From NCBI RefSeq assembly GCF_020091405.1, contig NZ_CP081903.1, forward strand, positions 4,588,501 through 4,652,500: a stretch of 64,000 nucleotides of DNA, read 5' to 3'. The translations under genes were made by a program, and so were the position numbers. Below the pieces are notes generated by a model. It worked only from the letters and a program-made list of their open reading frames with translations. It searched no databases and was not told where the DNA came from. The stretch comes from Bacteroides cellulosilyticus. GTDB lineage: Bacteria; Bacteroidota; Bacteroidia; Bacteroidales; Bacteroidaceae. Shown here piece after piece: positions 24,985-34,739 of this stretch (the stretch's first letter is position 1; every line of letters starts with the position of its first letter).

Positions 24985-27720
24985 ATGTGGATTGCTACGG
25001 ATGCCGGGGTGGCAAGATATGATAGAAAGAAAAAAGAGTTTATACATTACAATATAGTAGACAGGCTGAATCAGAAGAAAGCTAATTGGGCATATGATGT
25101 TTATGAGAATAAATATGGTTATTTATGGATTACAACCTATCTGGGTGGAATATTCATCGTTGACAAGCAAGAATTGCTTGCACATGATCATGAGGCTTTA
25201 TTTCGGGCGGAATGGAATTTATCCGACTCACTTGTTTCAACAAAGTTTAGTGAGATTGCCTATCAGATAGAGGCTGATAATTATGGTTTTATGTGGGTTA
25301 ATACTCAAAAAGGATTAGCCCGGATAGACTGTAAATCCCGAAAAACACGCATACTGGACATTGGTCTGAATCAGATGATTTATGATGGAATACAGTCTAT
25401 TTGGTATTCGTCGGACAATGAACTTTATAGAATCAATGTCCTGACTTGTGCCATTGAGAAAATAGGTGAATTAGCCAAAGGAAGTCTGGTGCATTCTTTC
25501 GTACTGGAAAATAAGAATATCTGGGTTTCGTGTACAGAAGGAGTCATGGCATGGGATGTAACTTCTTTGCAGAGAACGGGTGTCGCATTTCCAGGAAGGT
25601 ATTATCAGGCAGGATTTTATGACAAGCAACATGAGGTTATATTGTGGGGAGGATATGATGGGATATCTTATATGCCCACCCATGCTATAAAGAAAGAAAA
25701 GAAAGCAAGTCCGGTTATTATAACAGCTGTCAGAAGCAATGACAGGCGATTGCTACCTATGGTGGATTATATCGGGAGTAGTATCCGATACCAGAATAGG
25801 ATAGAATTGCCGCATACGGAGAAGAATCTGACATTTGAGTTTTCTACATTAGCTTATTCGTCGGAAACAGAGTTCTATTATCGTTTAGGAAATACGAAGC
25901 AATGGAATAAATTGGAGCCGGGACGGAATTATATTTCTTTTGCCAATTTACATTCCGGCAGGTACAAGTTGCTTATGCGGAGTGGGAACTCTGATAATCC
26001 CCGGATATCTCCGGTTACGGAGTTTGGCTTTACCATTCTTCCGCCATGGTATGCGTCGGTGATAGCGTATATTATATATACACTTATACTGGTAGGCATC
26101 GCTTTTATTATCATAAAATACATCCGAAGGAATATCAAGCTGAAATATGAGCGTATAGAGAAAGAGAAAACATTAGAATTGTCAAATCTGAAATTAGACT
26201 TCTTCATTCATATTTCACATGAACTCAAGACTCCTTTAAGCCTGATCATAGCTCCTTTAAGTACTCTGATTACAGAAATTAAGAAGCCGGAACATAAAAA
26301 GCGGCTGGAGTCTGTATACGGACATGCATTGAAATTAAATTCATTGATTCATGAAGTGCTTGATTTCAAGCAGATTGATTGCGCAAGCGAGAACACTTTG
26401 ATTCGCTCTAATATCGAATTATGTTCTTTTACAAGGAATATCCTGGATACTTTCTCCATGGCTTTTGCATCGAAAAATATCAGGCCGGTCCTCATATCCG
26501 ATAGAGAACAAATATGGATGAATCTGGATATGATAAAAATGGAATCTGTAATATCGAATATAATCACTAATGCGATTAAATTCATTCCTGCTGAAGGGGG
26601 AAAAATCGAAGTTAGTATAATTCAGGAAGCTGAAACGGTGACTATACAGATTTCGGATACCGGCAGTGGCATAAGGCATGAAGATCTTCCTTATGTCTTT
26701 ATCCGCTATTTTCAGAGTAAAAACAAAGAGAGACGTAAAGATGGAAGTGGCATTGGGCTGTATATAGTTAAGAAGTTTATAGAACTGCATGATGGCCATG
26801 TCAGCATTAATAGTGCCGGCGATAAATGTGGAACTTTAGTTACCGTAACCTTACCTTTATCCGGTGCAAACTGTATATCTTCCGTGCAGAACAGTTTTCA
26901 GACGGATCAACAATTGAGCCTGCTTTCGGGAAAACCCATATTATTGATTGTTGATGATAACGTTGAAATGGTAACCTATCTGGTGGAAGCTTTTTCTAAA
27001 GAATACTGTTGCCTGTATGCTTTTAATGGAAAAGATGGGATAACCATTGCCTCAGAACACCATCCGGACATAATTCTTGTAGATCAGATAATGCCGGAAA
27101 TGGATGGAATTGAATTCTGTAAGGTGATACGCAAAAAAATGCAGATAGCTTTAGTACCTATTGCGATGTTGACAGCGAAGGATGATAAAGATACAGAACT
27201 CAAAAGTATGAAAGCAGGAGTAGATGCGTTTATAGCTAAGCCGTTTGATATTGATAAATTGGAACTGCGGCTGGAACAGCTACTTAAAACCCGGCGCAGG
27301 TTAGAGAAACGACTGAGTATTGAAACAATCGGGCAACCTGTACAGATACAGGAGAAAGAAATAGATACAGGGGAAGCATTTATAACCAAGCTTGTTGCCA
27401 TCATGGAAGAAAACATGGAAAATACAGAATTCAATGTTTCTATGCTTTGCCAATTAGTGGAGATGGATAATAAACAATTGTACCGGAAAGTAAAGCAGTT
27501 GGTAGGAGTCACTCCCGTAGACCTTATTCGCCGGATAAGAATGAAGAAGGCAGCTGCTTTATTGTCGCAAAACAGGTTTTCTGTTTCGGAAGTGATGTAT
27601 ATGGTCGGCTATTCAAATCCGTCTTATTTCTCGAAATGTTTTGTAGCCGAATATAAAGTTTCTCCGAGTCAATATGCATCAGAAGACCAGAATACATTGA
27701 GACATGCAAATGGGGATTGA
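24985..27720 (+). pseudogene. Hybrid two-component regulator (HTCS), remaining sensor, kinase, receiver and AraC part
   Basis: This 911-codon continuation of the frame-shifted HTCS carries the second propeller half and a Y_Y_Y domain (about 270-345). It then has a membrane helix (about 355-377), HisKA with 'HISHELKTP' (His near 410), HATPase ('NAIKFIP', 'GSGIGLYIVKKF') and a receiver domain with acceptor Asp in 'ILVDQIMPEMDG' (near 698). A C-terminal AraC helix-turn-helix (about 815-898) closes it. All catalytic motifs are intact, so decay is recent, switchable, or a sequencing artefact. HTCS proteins normally activate polysaccharide-use genes, but no susC/susD pair is adjacent here. Confidence 0.8.
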
Positions 27721-27766
27721 TTTAGATAGAGGGAGGACTTGGATCGATGTTTTTATAGCGGAGGAA

Positions 27767-28492
27767 TCAGATTTCTTCCAATGCATAATACTGGTAGTCG
27801 CGGAGAACGGTCTGGAGAAATTTCTCCTGATTGTCCTCGCGGGGTGTCACGGAAAGAAGTTCCTGAACTTTCGTTGTCAGTTGTGCAATGTACCGTATGC
27901 GGTCTTTTTTCCCGGATTGTAAGGTTCGGGTAATTACGTTTATCTGTTCCAGCGATAAGTCAGCGGCTTGCGGATAAGTAGGCTGGTAGTTCTGGGTCAG
28001 ATAATCAAATTCGTCAAGGCTGACATGTATCTTGCGATAATTTTTTTCCTTGATAACCATGGTGCCGGCGGCAAGGTCTCCCATCCGTTGACTGTTTTTG
28101 GTTAATAGGGCGACTAATAGTCCGAGACCTCCGGTAATCGGGCCATCGATAGGGAAGAGGAGCCACCGGAGTAAGTAGGAGCTTATGCTTGGAACGGAAC
28201 CGTCAGCTTTTACAACACGGATGTTCATCAGTCGTTTCCCAAGGCTTTGTCCGTAATTGAACATCTCACATAGAAAAGAATAGAACAGCACCGGTAAATA
28301 GATTACAGCCAGGAAGAAAATCATTGTGAAATCCGAAGGCAGGCGGAGCTTGGATAATACCGTTACAGTTGAAAATATATAGAACCCAATCAGAACGTAA
28401 TCAATAATCAAAGCAATGATTCGCTCGCCAATACTGGCGGGCGTCTGGCTGATGCGGACAAATTGCCCCGTAAGAATAGTAGATTCTGCCAT
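27767..28492 (-). CDS. RDD family membrane protein
   Basis: This is a 241-residue protein with three membrane segments in residues ~25-150. The RDD features are 'SIGERIIALIIDYVLIGFYI', 'NYGQSLGKRLMNIRVVKADG' and 'LLRWLLFPIDG'. A cytoplasmic tail follows. RDD proteins are membrane proteins of poorly known, possibly transport-related, function. The gene diverges from the SpoIIM/MoxR/DUF58 block and shares a 100-base regulatory gap with it, an arrangement widespread in Bacteroidota that suggests a functional link. Confidence 0.87.
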   Translation of the reverse strand: MAESTILTGQFVRISQTPASIGERIIALIIDYVLIGFYIFSTVTVLSKLRLPSDFTMIFFLAVIYLPVLFYSFLCEMFNYGQSLGKRLMNIRVVKADGSVPSISSYLLRWLLFPIDGPITGGLGLLVALLTKNSQRMGDLAAGTMVIKEKNYRKIHVSLDEFDYLTQNYQPTYPQAADLSLEQINVITRTLQSGKKDRIRYIAQLTTKVQELLSVTPREDNQEKFLQTVLRDYQYYALEEI

Positions 28493-28520
28493 TGCTGATT
28501 GAATATTTCTAAGTATTTCG

Positions 28521-28551
28521 TTGCAAATATATCATTATTCTCTTACTTTTG
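28521..28551 (+). promoter_or_regulatory. Promoter of the SpoIIM-MoxR-DUF58 operon
   Basis: TTG at 28521-28523 and TACTTTTG at 28544-28551 are 20 bases apart, a full consensus -7 box. Its position inside the longest open frame shows that translation starts downstream, at the ATG 28593. Confidence 0.6.
28524..28531 (-). promoter_or_regulatory. -7 box TATATTTG (minus strand) of the RDD gene
   Basis: Read on the minus strand, 28531 to 28524 is a full TAnnTTTG match, 31 bases before the RDD ATG at 28492. It overlaps the -33 element of the divergent SpoIIM promoter, so the two promoters compete for the same stretch. Confidence 0.45.
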
Positions 28552-28592
28552 TTATTGATTTCAGACAAAACTCATTCGAAGTCAGTAAAAAT

Positions 28593-29555
28593 ATGAAAGA
28601 AGTAACGTTTATTCGTCGGAATATAGAAAAATGGAAAGAAGCCGAAGGCGTGGTGGAGCAAGCCACAAACTCGTCTCCTGACCGGCTTGCCGATGTGTAT
28701 ACGGATCTTACTGCCGATCTGGCATTTGCACAGACGCATTTCCCGACTTCCCGTATTACTATCTATCTGAATAATCTCGCTTCCGCTTTACACAATAAAA
28801 TTTATCGGAACAAGCGTGAGAAATGGTCGAGAGTCATCACTTTCTGGACGAAGGAAATTCCTCAGGTTATGCACGATGCGCGCCGGGAATTGCTGGTTTC
28901 ATTCCTGATTTTTATAGTGAGTGCCTTGGTCGGTGTCATATCCGCTGCCGCTGATCCGGATTTTGTCCGCCTGATTATGGGAAATTCTTATGTAGACATG
29001 ACGTTGGACAATATTGCGAATGGCGAACCCATGGCGGTGTACAATAGTTCATCTGAGGTCCCGATGTTTTTGGGAATCACGTTGAATAATATTATGGTTT
29101 CTTTCAATTGCTTCGCAATGGGGATACTGACCAGTTTTGGTACAGGTTATATGCTTTTCAGTAATGGAGTCATGTTGGGAGCTTTCCAAACATTCTTTTA
29201 TCAGCACGGTTTGCTTTGGGATTCTATGCTTGCCATCTGGTTGCATGGAACGCTCGAAATCTGGGCTATCATTGTAGCCGGTGCTGCCGGTTTGGCTTTA
29301 GGTAACGGATGGCTTTTTCCCGGAACTTATTCAAGACTGGAGTCTTTTAAAAGAGGAGCGAAAAGAGGATTGAAAATTGTAGTGGGGACAGTCCCTGTGT
29401 TTATTATGGCAGGTTTTATTGAAGGTTTTCTCACACGCCATACCCAACTGCCGGATATGTTGAGACTCGGCCTGATCCTTACATCCCTGACATTTATTTT
29501 ATTCTACTATATTTATCTACCTAATAGAAAACGACATGGAATCACAAAAGCCTAA
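28593..29555 (+). CDS. Stage II sporulation protein M-like membrane protein
   Basis: This protein has 320 residues from the ATG at 28593 (MKEVTFIRRNIEKWKEAE). The longer frame to 28521 overlaps the promoter and is rejected. It has a cytoplasmic N-terminus (about 1-100), then five or so membrane segments with the SpoIIM-family 'NNIMVSFNCFAMGILTSFGTGYMLFSNGVMLG' region. In non-sporulating Bacteroidota such DUF95/SpoIIM proteins sit with RDD, DUF4129, MoxR and DUF58 genes. They probably form a membrane complex; the molecular role is unknown. It overlaps the next gene by 20 bases. Confidence 0.85.
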   Translation: MKEVTFIRRNIEKWKEAEGVVEQATNSSPDRLADVYTDLTADLAFAQTHFPTSRITIYLNNLASALHNKIYRNKREKWSRVITFWTKEIPQVMHDARRELLVSFLIFIVSALVGVISAAADPDFVRLIMGNSYVDMTLDNIANGEPMAVYNSSSEVPMFLGITLNNIMVSFNCFAMGILTSFGTGYMLFSNGVMLGAFQTFFYQHGLLWDSMLAIWLHGTLEIWAIIVAGAAGLALGNGWLFPGTYSRLESFKRGAKRGLKIVVGTVPVFIMAGFIEGFLTRHTQLPDMLRLGLILTSLTFILFYYIYLPNRKRHGITKA

Positions 29556-30468
29556 AATCGCAATGTATGTAAAACGTAATTTCGGTGAGAAACTGAGTGC
29601 GTCTTTTGATTTTATAAAAGAAAACTGGAAGCTGATGCTGAAATTTACTACGTATCTGCTTTTACCGATTTGTCTTATTCAAGCGCTGAGTTTGAACGGA
29701 CTGATGGGATATATAGCGGTGCTGACTGATTTATCAGGTGGTGGCGTGTCTTCTGATGCATCTCTAATGATGTCATTCTTTTCTTATTATAGTCTGTACA
29801 TGTTTGTTTTTTTGATAGGAACGATTGCGCTGACTTCTTTGATTTATGCATTGATCCGAACCTACAACGAACGTGACGAACGTCTGCAAGGCGTAACTTT
29901 GGGGATGTTGAGGCCGATGTTGCTCCGTAATGTGAAAAGATTGGTTGTGATGACTCTTTTTGGATTGGTCTTAATGGTACTTTTAGGGGTGATTATGGGA
30001 CTTATGGCGGCACTGATTTGGCCCGCCCTGTTCCTGGTGATTCCGTTTGTGATTATTTTGGCTGTACCACTTGCTCTCTGGGCACCGATTTATCTCTTTG
30101 AGGATATCTCCGTTATGGAGTCTTTGAAGAAGACTTTTCGTCTGGGTTTTGCTACGTGGGGAGGTATTTTCCTGATTTCCCTTATTATGGGGTTGATTGC
30201 CGGTATCTTACAGGGAGTGACGATGATGCCCTGGTATATAGGCACTATCGTGAAATCCATATTTGCAATGAGTAGTGGAGGCAGTGAGGCTACGGTATCG
30301 GTAGGATATAATTTTATGCTTTATCTGTTGGCCATTGTCCAGGCATTCGGTGCCTATCTTGCTATGATCTTTTCACTTGTAGGTCTGGCGTATCAGTACG
30401 GACATGCTTCGGAAAAGGTGGACAATATCATGGTGGAAAGTGATATCGATAATTTTGATAAGCTCTAA
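29536..30468 (+). CDS. Polytopic inner-membrane protein of the MoxR/DUF58 cluster
   Basis: This 310-residue protein has about six hydrophobic helices (near residues 35-58, 85-110, 140-165, 165-190, 215-240 and 270-295). A soluble N-terminal stretch contains 'SFDFIKENWKLMLKFTTYLLLP', as in glycerophosphodiester-phosphodiesterase-type membrane domains. No enzymatic motif is seen. It overlaps the SpoIIM-like gene and is followed 17 bases later by a DUF4129 gene, so it belongs to one operon. The function is unknown. Confidence 0.7.
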   Translation: MESQKPKIAMYVKRNFGEKLSASFDFIKENWKLMLKFTTYLLLPICLIQALSLNGLMGYIAVLTDLSGGGVSSDASLMMSFFSYYSLYMFVFLIGTIALTSLIYALIRTYNERDERLQGVTLGMLRPMLLRNVKRLVVMTLFGLVLMVLLGVIMGLMAALIWPALFLVIPFVIILAVPLALWAPIYLFEDISVMESLKKTFRLGFATWGGIFLISLIMGLIAGILQGVTMMPWYIGTIVKSIFAMSSGGSEATVSVGYNFMLYLLAIVQAFGAYLAMIFSLVGLAYQYGHASEKVDNIMVESDIDNFDKL

Positions 30469-30484
30469 AAACAGATTTGTATAA

Positions 30485-31099
30485 ATGATAACTTCTCCGG
30501 CTGATACATTGGTATGTGATACTGCCCAGCTTGCCGTGTGGCAATCTGATCCGGCGTATGACTATGGCCGTGAGTTGATGGCTCCTGATATTAATGTGTT
30601 TGAATGGTTCAACAGCTGGTTTGGAAAGATTCTGCAAAAAATATTCGGCAGCCATTTTGCGGAGGAATACTCGGAGCTTATTCTGATAGGCATTGCTATC
30701 CTTCTTTTAATTTTGGTAATCTGGTTCGTTTACAAGAAGCGACCGGAGTTATTCATGATTTCCCGTAAAAATGCTTTGCCTTATGCGGTGGAAGAAGACA
30801 CTATTTATGGAGTTGACTTTGCGCGAGGTATTGCTGACGCGCTTTCGCGTAGTGATTACCGGGAAGCGGTACGATTGCTGTATTTGCAGACGTTGAAACA
30901 ACTCAGTGATGAAAAACGTATAGACTGGCAGCTCTACAAAACGCCTACACAATATGTTTATGAAGTGCGGATGCCCGCTTTCCGACAATTGACCAATCAT
31001 TTCCTGCGAGTGCGTTATGGAAATTTTGAAGCTACGGAAGCATTGTTTCATGTCATGCGGTCTTTGCAGGAAGAGGTGAAGAAAGGAGGCACTGTATGA
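30485..31099 (+). CDS. DUF4129 domain-containing protein
   Basis: This is a 204-residue protein with a single membrane helix ('LILIGIAILLLILVIWFVY', about 62-80) and a cytoplasmic DUF4129 part. The DUF4129 motif is 'SDYREAVRLLYLQTLKQLSDEKRIDW' with 'KTPTQYVYEV'. DUF4129 domains accompany MoxR/DUF58/transglutaminase genes in many phyla. The stop codon overlaps the start of the DUF4350 gene by four bases, indicating coupling. Confidence 0.85.
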   Translation: MITSPADTLVCDTAQLAVWQSDPAYDYGRELMAPDINVFEWFNSWFGKILQKIFGSHFAEEYSELILIGIAILLLILVIWFVYKKRPELFMISRKNALPYAVEEDTIYGVDFARGIADALSRSDYREAVRLLYLQTLKQLSDEKRIDWQLYKTPTQYVYEVRMPAFRQLTNHFLRVRYGNFEATEALFHVMRSLQEEVKKGGTV

Positions 31100-32373
31100 G
31101 AGGAAGCCATTGGTTTATCATCTGTATCGTATCCTTTCTGGTCCTGATGTTTGCAATAGAATGTCGGTTGCCGAAGAAATTCGTATGGACTCCTACTTTT
31201 AGTCACTATGATAAACAGCCTTTCGGATGTGCTGTTTTTGATAGTTTGCTCTCTGCTTCATTGCCGATGAGATATTCGGTATCCGGGAAAACCTTTTATC
31301 AGTTGGAGCAGGAAGATACGGTTTCCCGCCGGGCGATATTGGTTGTTAACAATCATCTGGCTTTGACAGATGTAGATGTGAATGCCTTGTTGAAAGGGGC
31401 GGAGCGGGGAAATAAAATAATGTTGGTGAGTAATTCATTTACAGGAAACTTACGGGATACACTGGGGTTTGAGAGTAGCTACTCTTATTTTAATCCGATT
31501 GTGTTGAGAAAGTATGCCGCTTCGTTGTTGTCGAAGGATAGTTTGCATTGGGTAGGAGATTCTACTGTCTATCCCCGGCGGATCTTTCGTTTTTATCCGC
31601 AATTGTGTTCCTCTTATTTCTGGCAGGACTCGCTCTCTGTGAAAGTGTTGGCGGAGAAATCTATTTCATCAGATGAATTCAGATATAACTTTGGGGTGAA
31701 GTTTGATTCATTGCAAGTGGATACCCTTTGCAATGTTCCGGTTGCCATGTCTTGTTCGTGGGGAAAAGGGGAAATTATTTTGGTTTCTACTCCGCTGCTT
31801 TTTACCAATTATGGTGTACTGGACGGAAAGAATGCTGCTTATATTTTCCGTCTGTTGTCTCAGATGGGAGAGTTTCCGATAATACGCACAGAGGGGTATC
31901 TGGAGGAAGCTGCACAGGTACAGATGTCTCCTTTCCGCTATTTTATTTCGCAACGACCGCTTCGCTGGGCTTTGTATCTGACAATGATTGCCATTCTGCT
32001 CTTTATGGCATTTACTGCGCGAAGAAGACAACGTGTGATACCTGTGATTCATGAACCGGAAAATAAATCCATGGAGTTTACAGAACTGATCGGTACGCTT
32101 TATTTTCAGAAGAAAGACCATGCTGACCTGGTTCATAAAAAGTATATTTACTTTGCCGAAGAGTTGAGAAGAGAAATCCAGGTGGATGTGGAAGACGTGG
32201 CGGATGATGAACGCTCTTTCGATAGGATTGCTCAGAAGACCGGTATGGGTGCGGAAGAAATCGGTAAGTTTATCCGTACGGTCAGACCGGTGATTTATGG
32301 AGGGCAAACGATAACTGCGGAGCAAATGAAGCAGTTTATTGATAAAATGAATGAAATAATCGATCATATATAA
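31096..32373 (+). CDS. DUF4350 domain-containing membrane protein
   Basis: This 425-residue protein has an N-terminal membrane anchor (about 4-21). A periplasmic DUF4350 domain resembling a GATase-like fold ('SRRAILVVNNHLALTDVDVNALLKGAERGNKIMLVSN', about 74-112) follows. A second membrane helix (about 295-312) precedes a cytoplasmic tail rich in charged residues. It sits between DUF4129 and MoxR genes, the order found in many Bacteroidota. Its biochemical role is unknown. Confidence 0.83.
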   Translation: MRGSHWFIICIVSFLVLMFAIECRLPKKFVWTPTFSHYDKQPFGCAVFDSLLSASLPMRYSVSGKTFYQLEQEDTVSRRAILVVNNHLALTDVDVNALLKGAERGNKIMLVSNSFTGNLRDTLGFESSYSYFNPIVLRKYAASLLSKDSLHWVGDSTVYPRRIFRFYPQLCSSYFWQDSLSVKVLAEKSISSDEFRYNFGVKFDSLQVDTLCNVPVAMSCSWGKGEIILVSTPLLFTNYGVLDGKNAAYIFRLLSQMGEFPIIRTEGYLEEAAQVQMSPFRYFISQRPLRWALYLTMIAILLFMAFTARRRQRVIPVIHEPENKSMEFTELIGTLYFQKKDHADLVHKKYIYFAEELRREIQVDVEDVADDERSFDRIAQKTGMGAEEIGKFIRTVRPVIYGGQTITAEQMKQFIDKMNEIIDHI

Positions 32374-32384
32374 AGAAGAAGTTT

Positions 32385-33359
32385 ATGGAAGAGAATACAG
32401 AAAAACGGGTGGATCTAACTCTCTTTTCCGAGAAGATACAAGAGTTGAAAGACCGGATTGCTTCCGTTATTGTAGGGCAGGAACAGATGGTGGACTTGGT
32501 GTTGACCGCTGTGTTGGCAAATGGGCATGTGTTGATAGAAGGAGTGCCGGGAGTGGCGAAAACATTGTTGGCACGCCTGGTTGCCCGTCTGGTCGACGCA
32601 GATTTCAGCCGCATCCAGTTTACTCCGGATTTAATGCCGAGTGATGTGCTGGGTACAACGGTATTCAACATGAAAACCAATGATTTTGATTTCCATCGCG
32701 GTCCGATCTTTGCTGATATTGTACTGGTAGATGAAATAAATCGTGCTCCTGCCAAAACACAGGCTGCCTTGTTCGAGGTTATGGAAGAGCGTCAGGTCAG
32801 CATTGACGGAGCGACCTATCCGATGGGAGAACTTTATACGATTCTGGCTACACAGAATCCGGTGGAGCAGGAGGGGACTTATAAATTGCCCGAAGCACAA
32901 CTTGACCGTTTTCTGATGAAGCTGACGATGGATTATCCCTCATTGGATGAAGAAGTGAATATTCTGGAGCGTCACCATACGAATGCTGCATTTGTGAAGC
33001 TGGAGGACATTACCCCGGCTATTACCAAAGAGGAGCTTTTATCGCTTCGTAATCTGATGAAGCAGGTGTTTATAGACCGTACATTGCTTCAGTACATCGC
33101 CTTGATTGTACAGCAGACGCGTACAAGTAAAGCTGTATATCTGGGGGCTTCTCCGCGTGCATCCGTGGCCATGTTGCAGACCTCGAAGGCTTATGCGCTT
33201 TTGCAGGGACGTGATTTTGTGACACCGGAGGATATCAAGTTTGTGGCTCCATACGTACTTCAGCATCGTCTCATCCTGACGGCGGAAGCTGAAATGGAGG
33301 GCTATTCACCAGTGAAAGTAACGCAACGCCTGATTGATAAGGTAGAAGTCCCGAAATGA
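32385..33359 (+). CDS. MoxR family AAA+ ATPase
   Basis: This 324-residue AAA+ protein has Walker A 'EGVPGVAKTLLA' (about 49-60), Walker B 'DIVLVDEINRAPAKTQAALFE' (about 110-130), sensor-1 'TILATQNPVEQEGTY' and a C-terminal lid. MoxR ATPases act as chaperones that mature or activate partner proteins, commonly the DUF58/VWA proteins encoded next door. Here the DUF58 gene overlaps its end by four bases, supporting a direct partnership. Confidence 0.93.
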   Translation: MEENTEKRVDLTLFSEKIQELKDRIASVIVGQEQMVDLVLTAVLANGHVLIEGVPGVAKTLLARLVARLVDADFSRIQFTPDLMPSDVLGTTVFNMKTNDFDFHRGPIFADIVLVDEINRAPAKTQAALFEVMEERQVSIDGATYPMGELYTILATQNPVEQEGTYKLPEAQLDRFLMKLTMDYPSLDEEVNILERHHTNAAFVKLEDITPAITKEELLSLRNLMKQVFIDRTLLQYIALIVQQTRTSKAVYLGASPRASVAMLQTSKAYALLQGRDFVTPEDIKFVAPYVLQHRLILTAEAEMEGYSPVKVTQRLIDKVEVPK

Positions 33360-34666
33360 TTCTGACCCGTCGGTTTTATATGGTTCTCATCCTGATTATC
33401 CTGTTGATGGGTAGTGGGTATGCTTTTGCTCCGTTGTTTACCATCGGGCAGGGGTTGCTTTTTGTCCTCTTGCTGTCGGTGCTGGCAGACGGATATATGC
33501 TTTACCGGATTCGTGGGATTCGGGCATTCCGTCAATGTTCCGCTCGTTTTTCCAATGGGGACGAAAATGCGGTGAATCTTCGGGTGGAAAGCTGCTATCC
33601 GTATCCTGTCTTTGCGGAGGTTATCGATGAAGTACCTTTCATTTTTCAGCAGAGAAATATCAGTTTCTGGGTACAGCTTCAGGCGAATGAAGGAAAACAA
33701 ATCTGTTATCATTTACGTCCGACAAGCCGGGGAATTTATGGTTTCGGACAGATTCGCGTATTCGTAACCGGTCGGATAGGTTTGCTCTCCCGGCGTTATA
33801 CATGCGGAGAGGAGCAGGATATTAAAGTGTATCCTTCTTATCTGATGCTGCATCGCTATGAATTGCTGGCGATGAGTGATAATCTGACGGAGCTGGGAAT
33901 CAAGCGTATTCGTCGTGTAGGGCATCATACAGAGTTCGAACAGATAAAAGAGTACGTCAAGGGGGATGACTACCGTACAATCAACTGGAAAGCCAGTGCC
34001 CGCCGGCATGAACTTATGGTGAATGTATATCAGGATGAACGTTCACAGCAGATTTACAGTGTGATAGACAAGGGAAGGGTTATGCAGCAGGCATTTCGCG
34101 GAATGACCTTACTGGATTATGCAATCAATGCTTCCTTAGTTCTTTCGTACGTTGCCATGCGGAAAGAGGACAAGGCAGGGATTGTGACTTTCAATGAACA
34201 TTTCGATTCGTTTGTTCCGGCCTCAAAGGCTTCCGGTCAGATGCAAACTCTGCTTGAGAATCTCTATAGCCAGCAGACTACCTTTGGTGAAACGGACTTT
34301 TCCTCTCTCTGCGTGCATTTCAATAAACATGTCAGCAAACGCAGTTTCCTGGTTTTATATACCAACTTCTCCAGTATGGGAAGTATGAATCGCCAATTGG
34401 CTTATTTGCAGCAACTGAATCGTCAGCATCGCTTGCTTGTTGTTTTCTTTGAAGATGCTGATATGAAAACGTATATTGCCGCTCCTGCGAAGGATACGGA
34501 GGGATATTACCGCCATGTCATTGCAGAGAAGTTTGCTTTTGAGAAGCGTCTGATTGTATCTACACTGAAACAGAATGGTATCTATTCTTTATTGACTACA
34601 CCTGAAAATCTCTCGATTGATGTGATAAACAAGTATCTGGAGATGAAATCAAGACAATTACTCTGA
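33356..34666 (+). CDS. DUF58 domain-containing protein
   Basis: This is a 436-residue protein with two N-terminal membrane helices (about 7-45). The DUF58 signature is 'FEQIKEYVKGDDYRTINWKASAR' (about 195-217), followed by a von Willebrand A-like domain ('IYSVIDKGRVM', 'FLVLYTNFSSMGS'). DUF58 proteins are presumed clients of MoxR ATPases. It is the last gene of the operon and is followed by a long inverted repeat. Confidence 0.9.
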   Translation: MILTRRFYMVLILIILLMGSGYAFAPLFTIGQGLLFVLLLSVLADGYMLYRIRGIRAFRQCSARFSNGDENAVNLRVESCYPYPVFAEVIDEVPFIFQQRNISFWVQLQANEGKQICYHLRPTSRGIYGFGQIRVFVTGRIGLLSRRYTCGEEQDIKVYPSYLMLHRYELLAMSDNLTELGIKRIRRVGHHTEFEQIKEYVKGDDYRTINWKASARRHELMVNVYQDERSQQIYSVIDKGRVMQQAFRGMTLLDYAINASLVLSYVAMRKEDKAGIVTFNEHFDSFVPASKASGQMQTLLENLYSQQTTFGETDFSSLCVHFNKHVSKRSFLVLYTNFSSMGSMNRQLAYLQQLNRQHRLLVVFFEDADMKTYIAAPAKDTEGYYRHVIAEKFAFEKRLIVSTLKQNGIYSLLTTPENLSIDVINKYLEMKSRQLL

Positions 34667-34688
34667 AAAACAGGAGCAAATCATAAAA

Positions 34689-34726
34689 GATGCCTATTTT
34701 GGATAATCATATCCGGAATAGGCATC
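34689..34726. repeat. Long stem-loop behind the DUF58 gene
   Basis: Ten perfect pairs (34689-34698 with 34717-34726), two possible G-U pairs and five more (GGATA/TATCC) give a 17-step stem with a 4-base loop. It lacks a proper T tract on the plus strand. It ends one base before a TATATTTG -7 box (34728-34735) that lies only four bases from the next ATG. It may work as a terminator or as a regulator of the next gene. Confidence 0.5.
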
Positions 34727-34739
34727 GTATATTTGTGCC

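Noticed and set aside
28521..28592. N-terminal extension of the SpoIIM-like protein
   Set aside because: A consensus promoter lies within it; the ATG at 28593 begins the conserved part.
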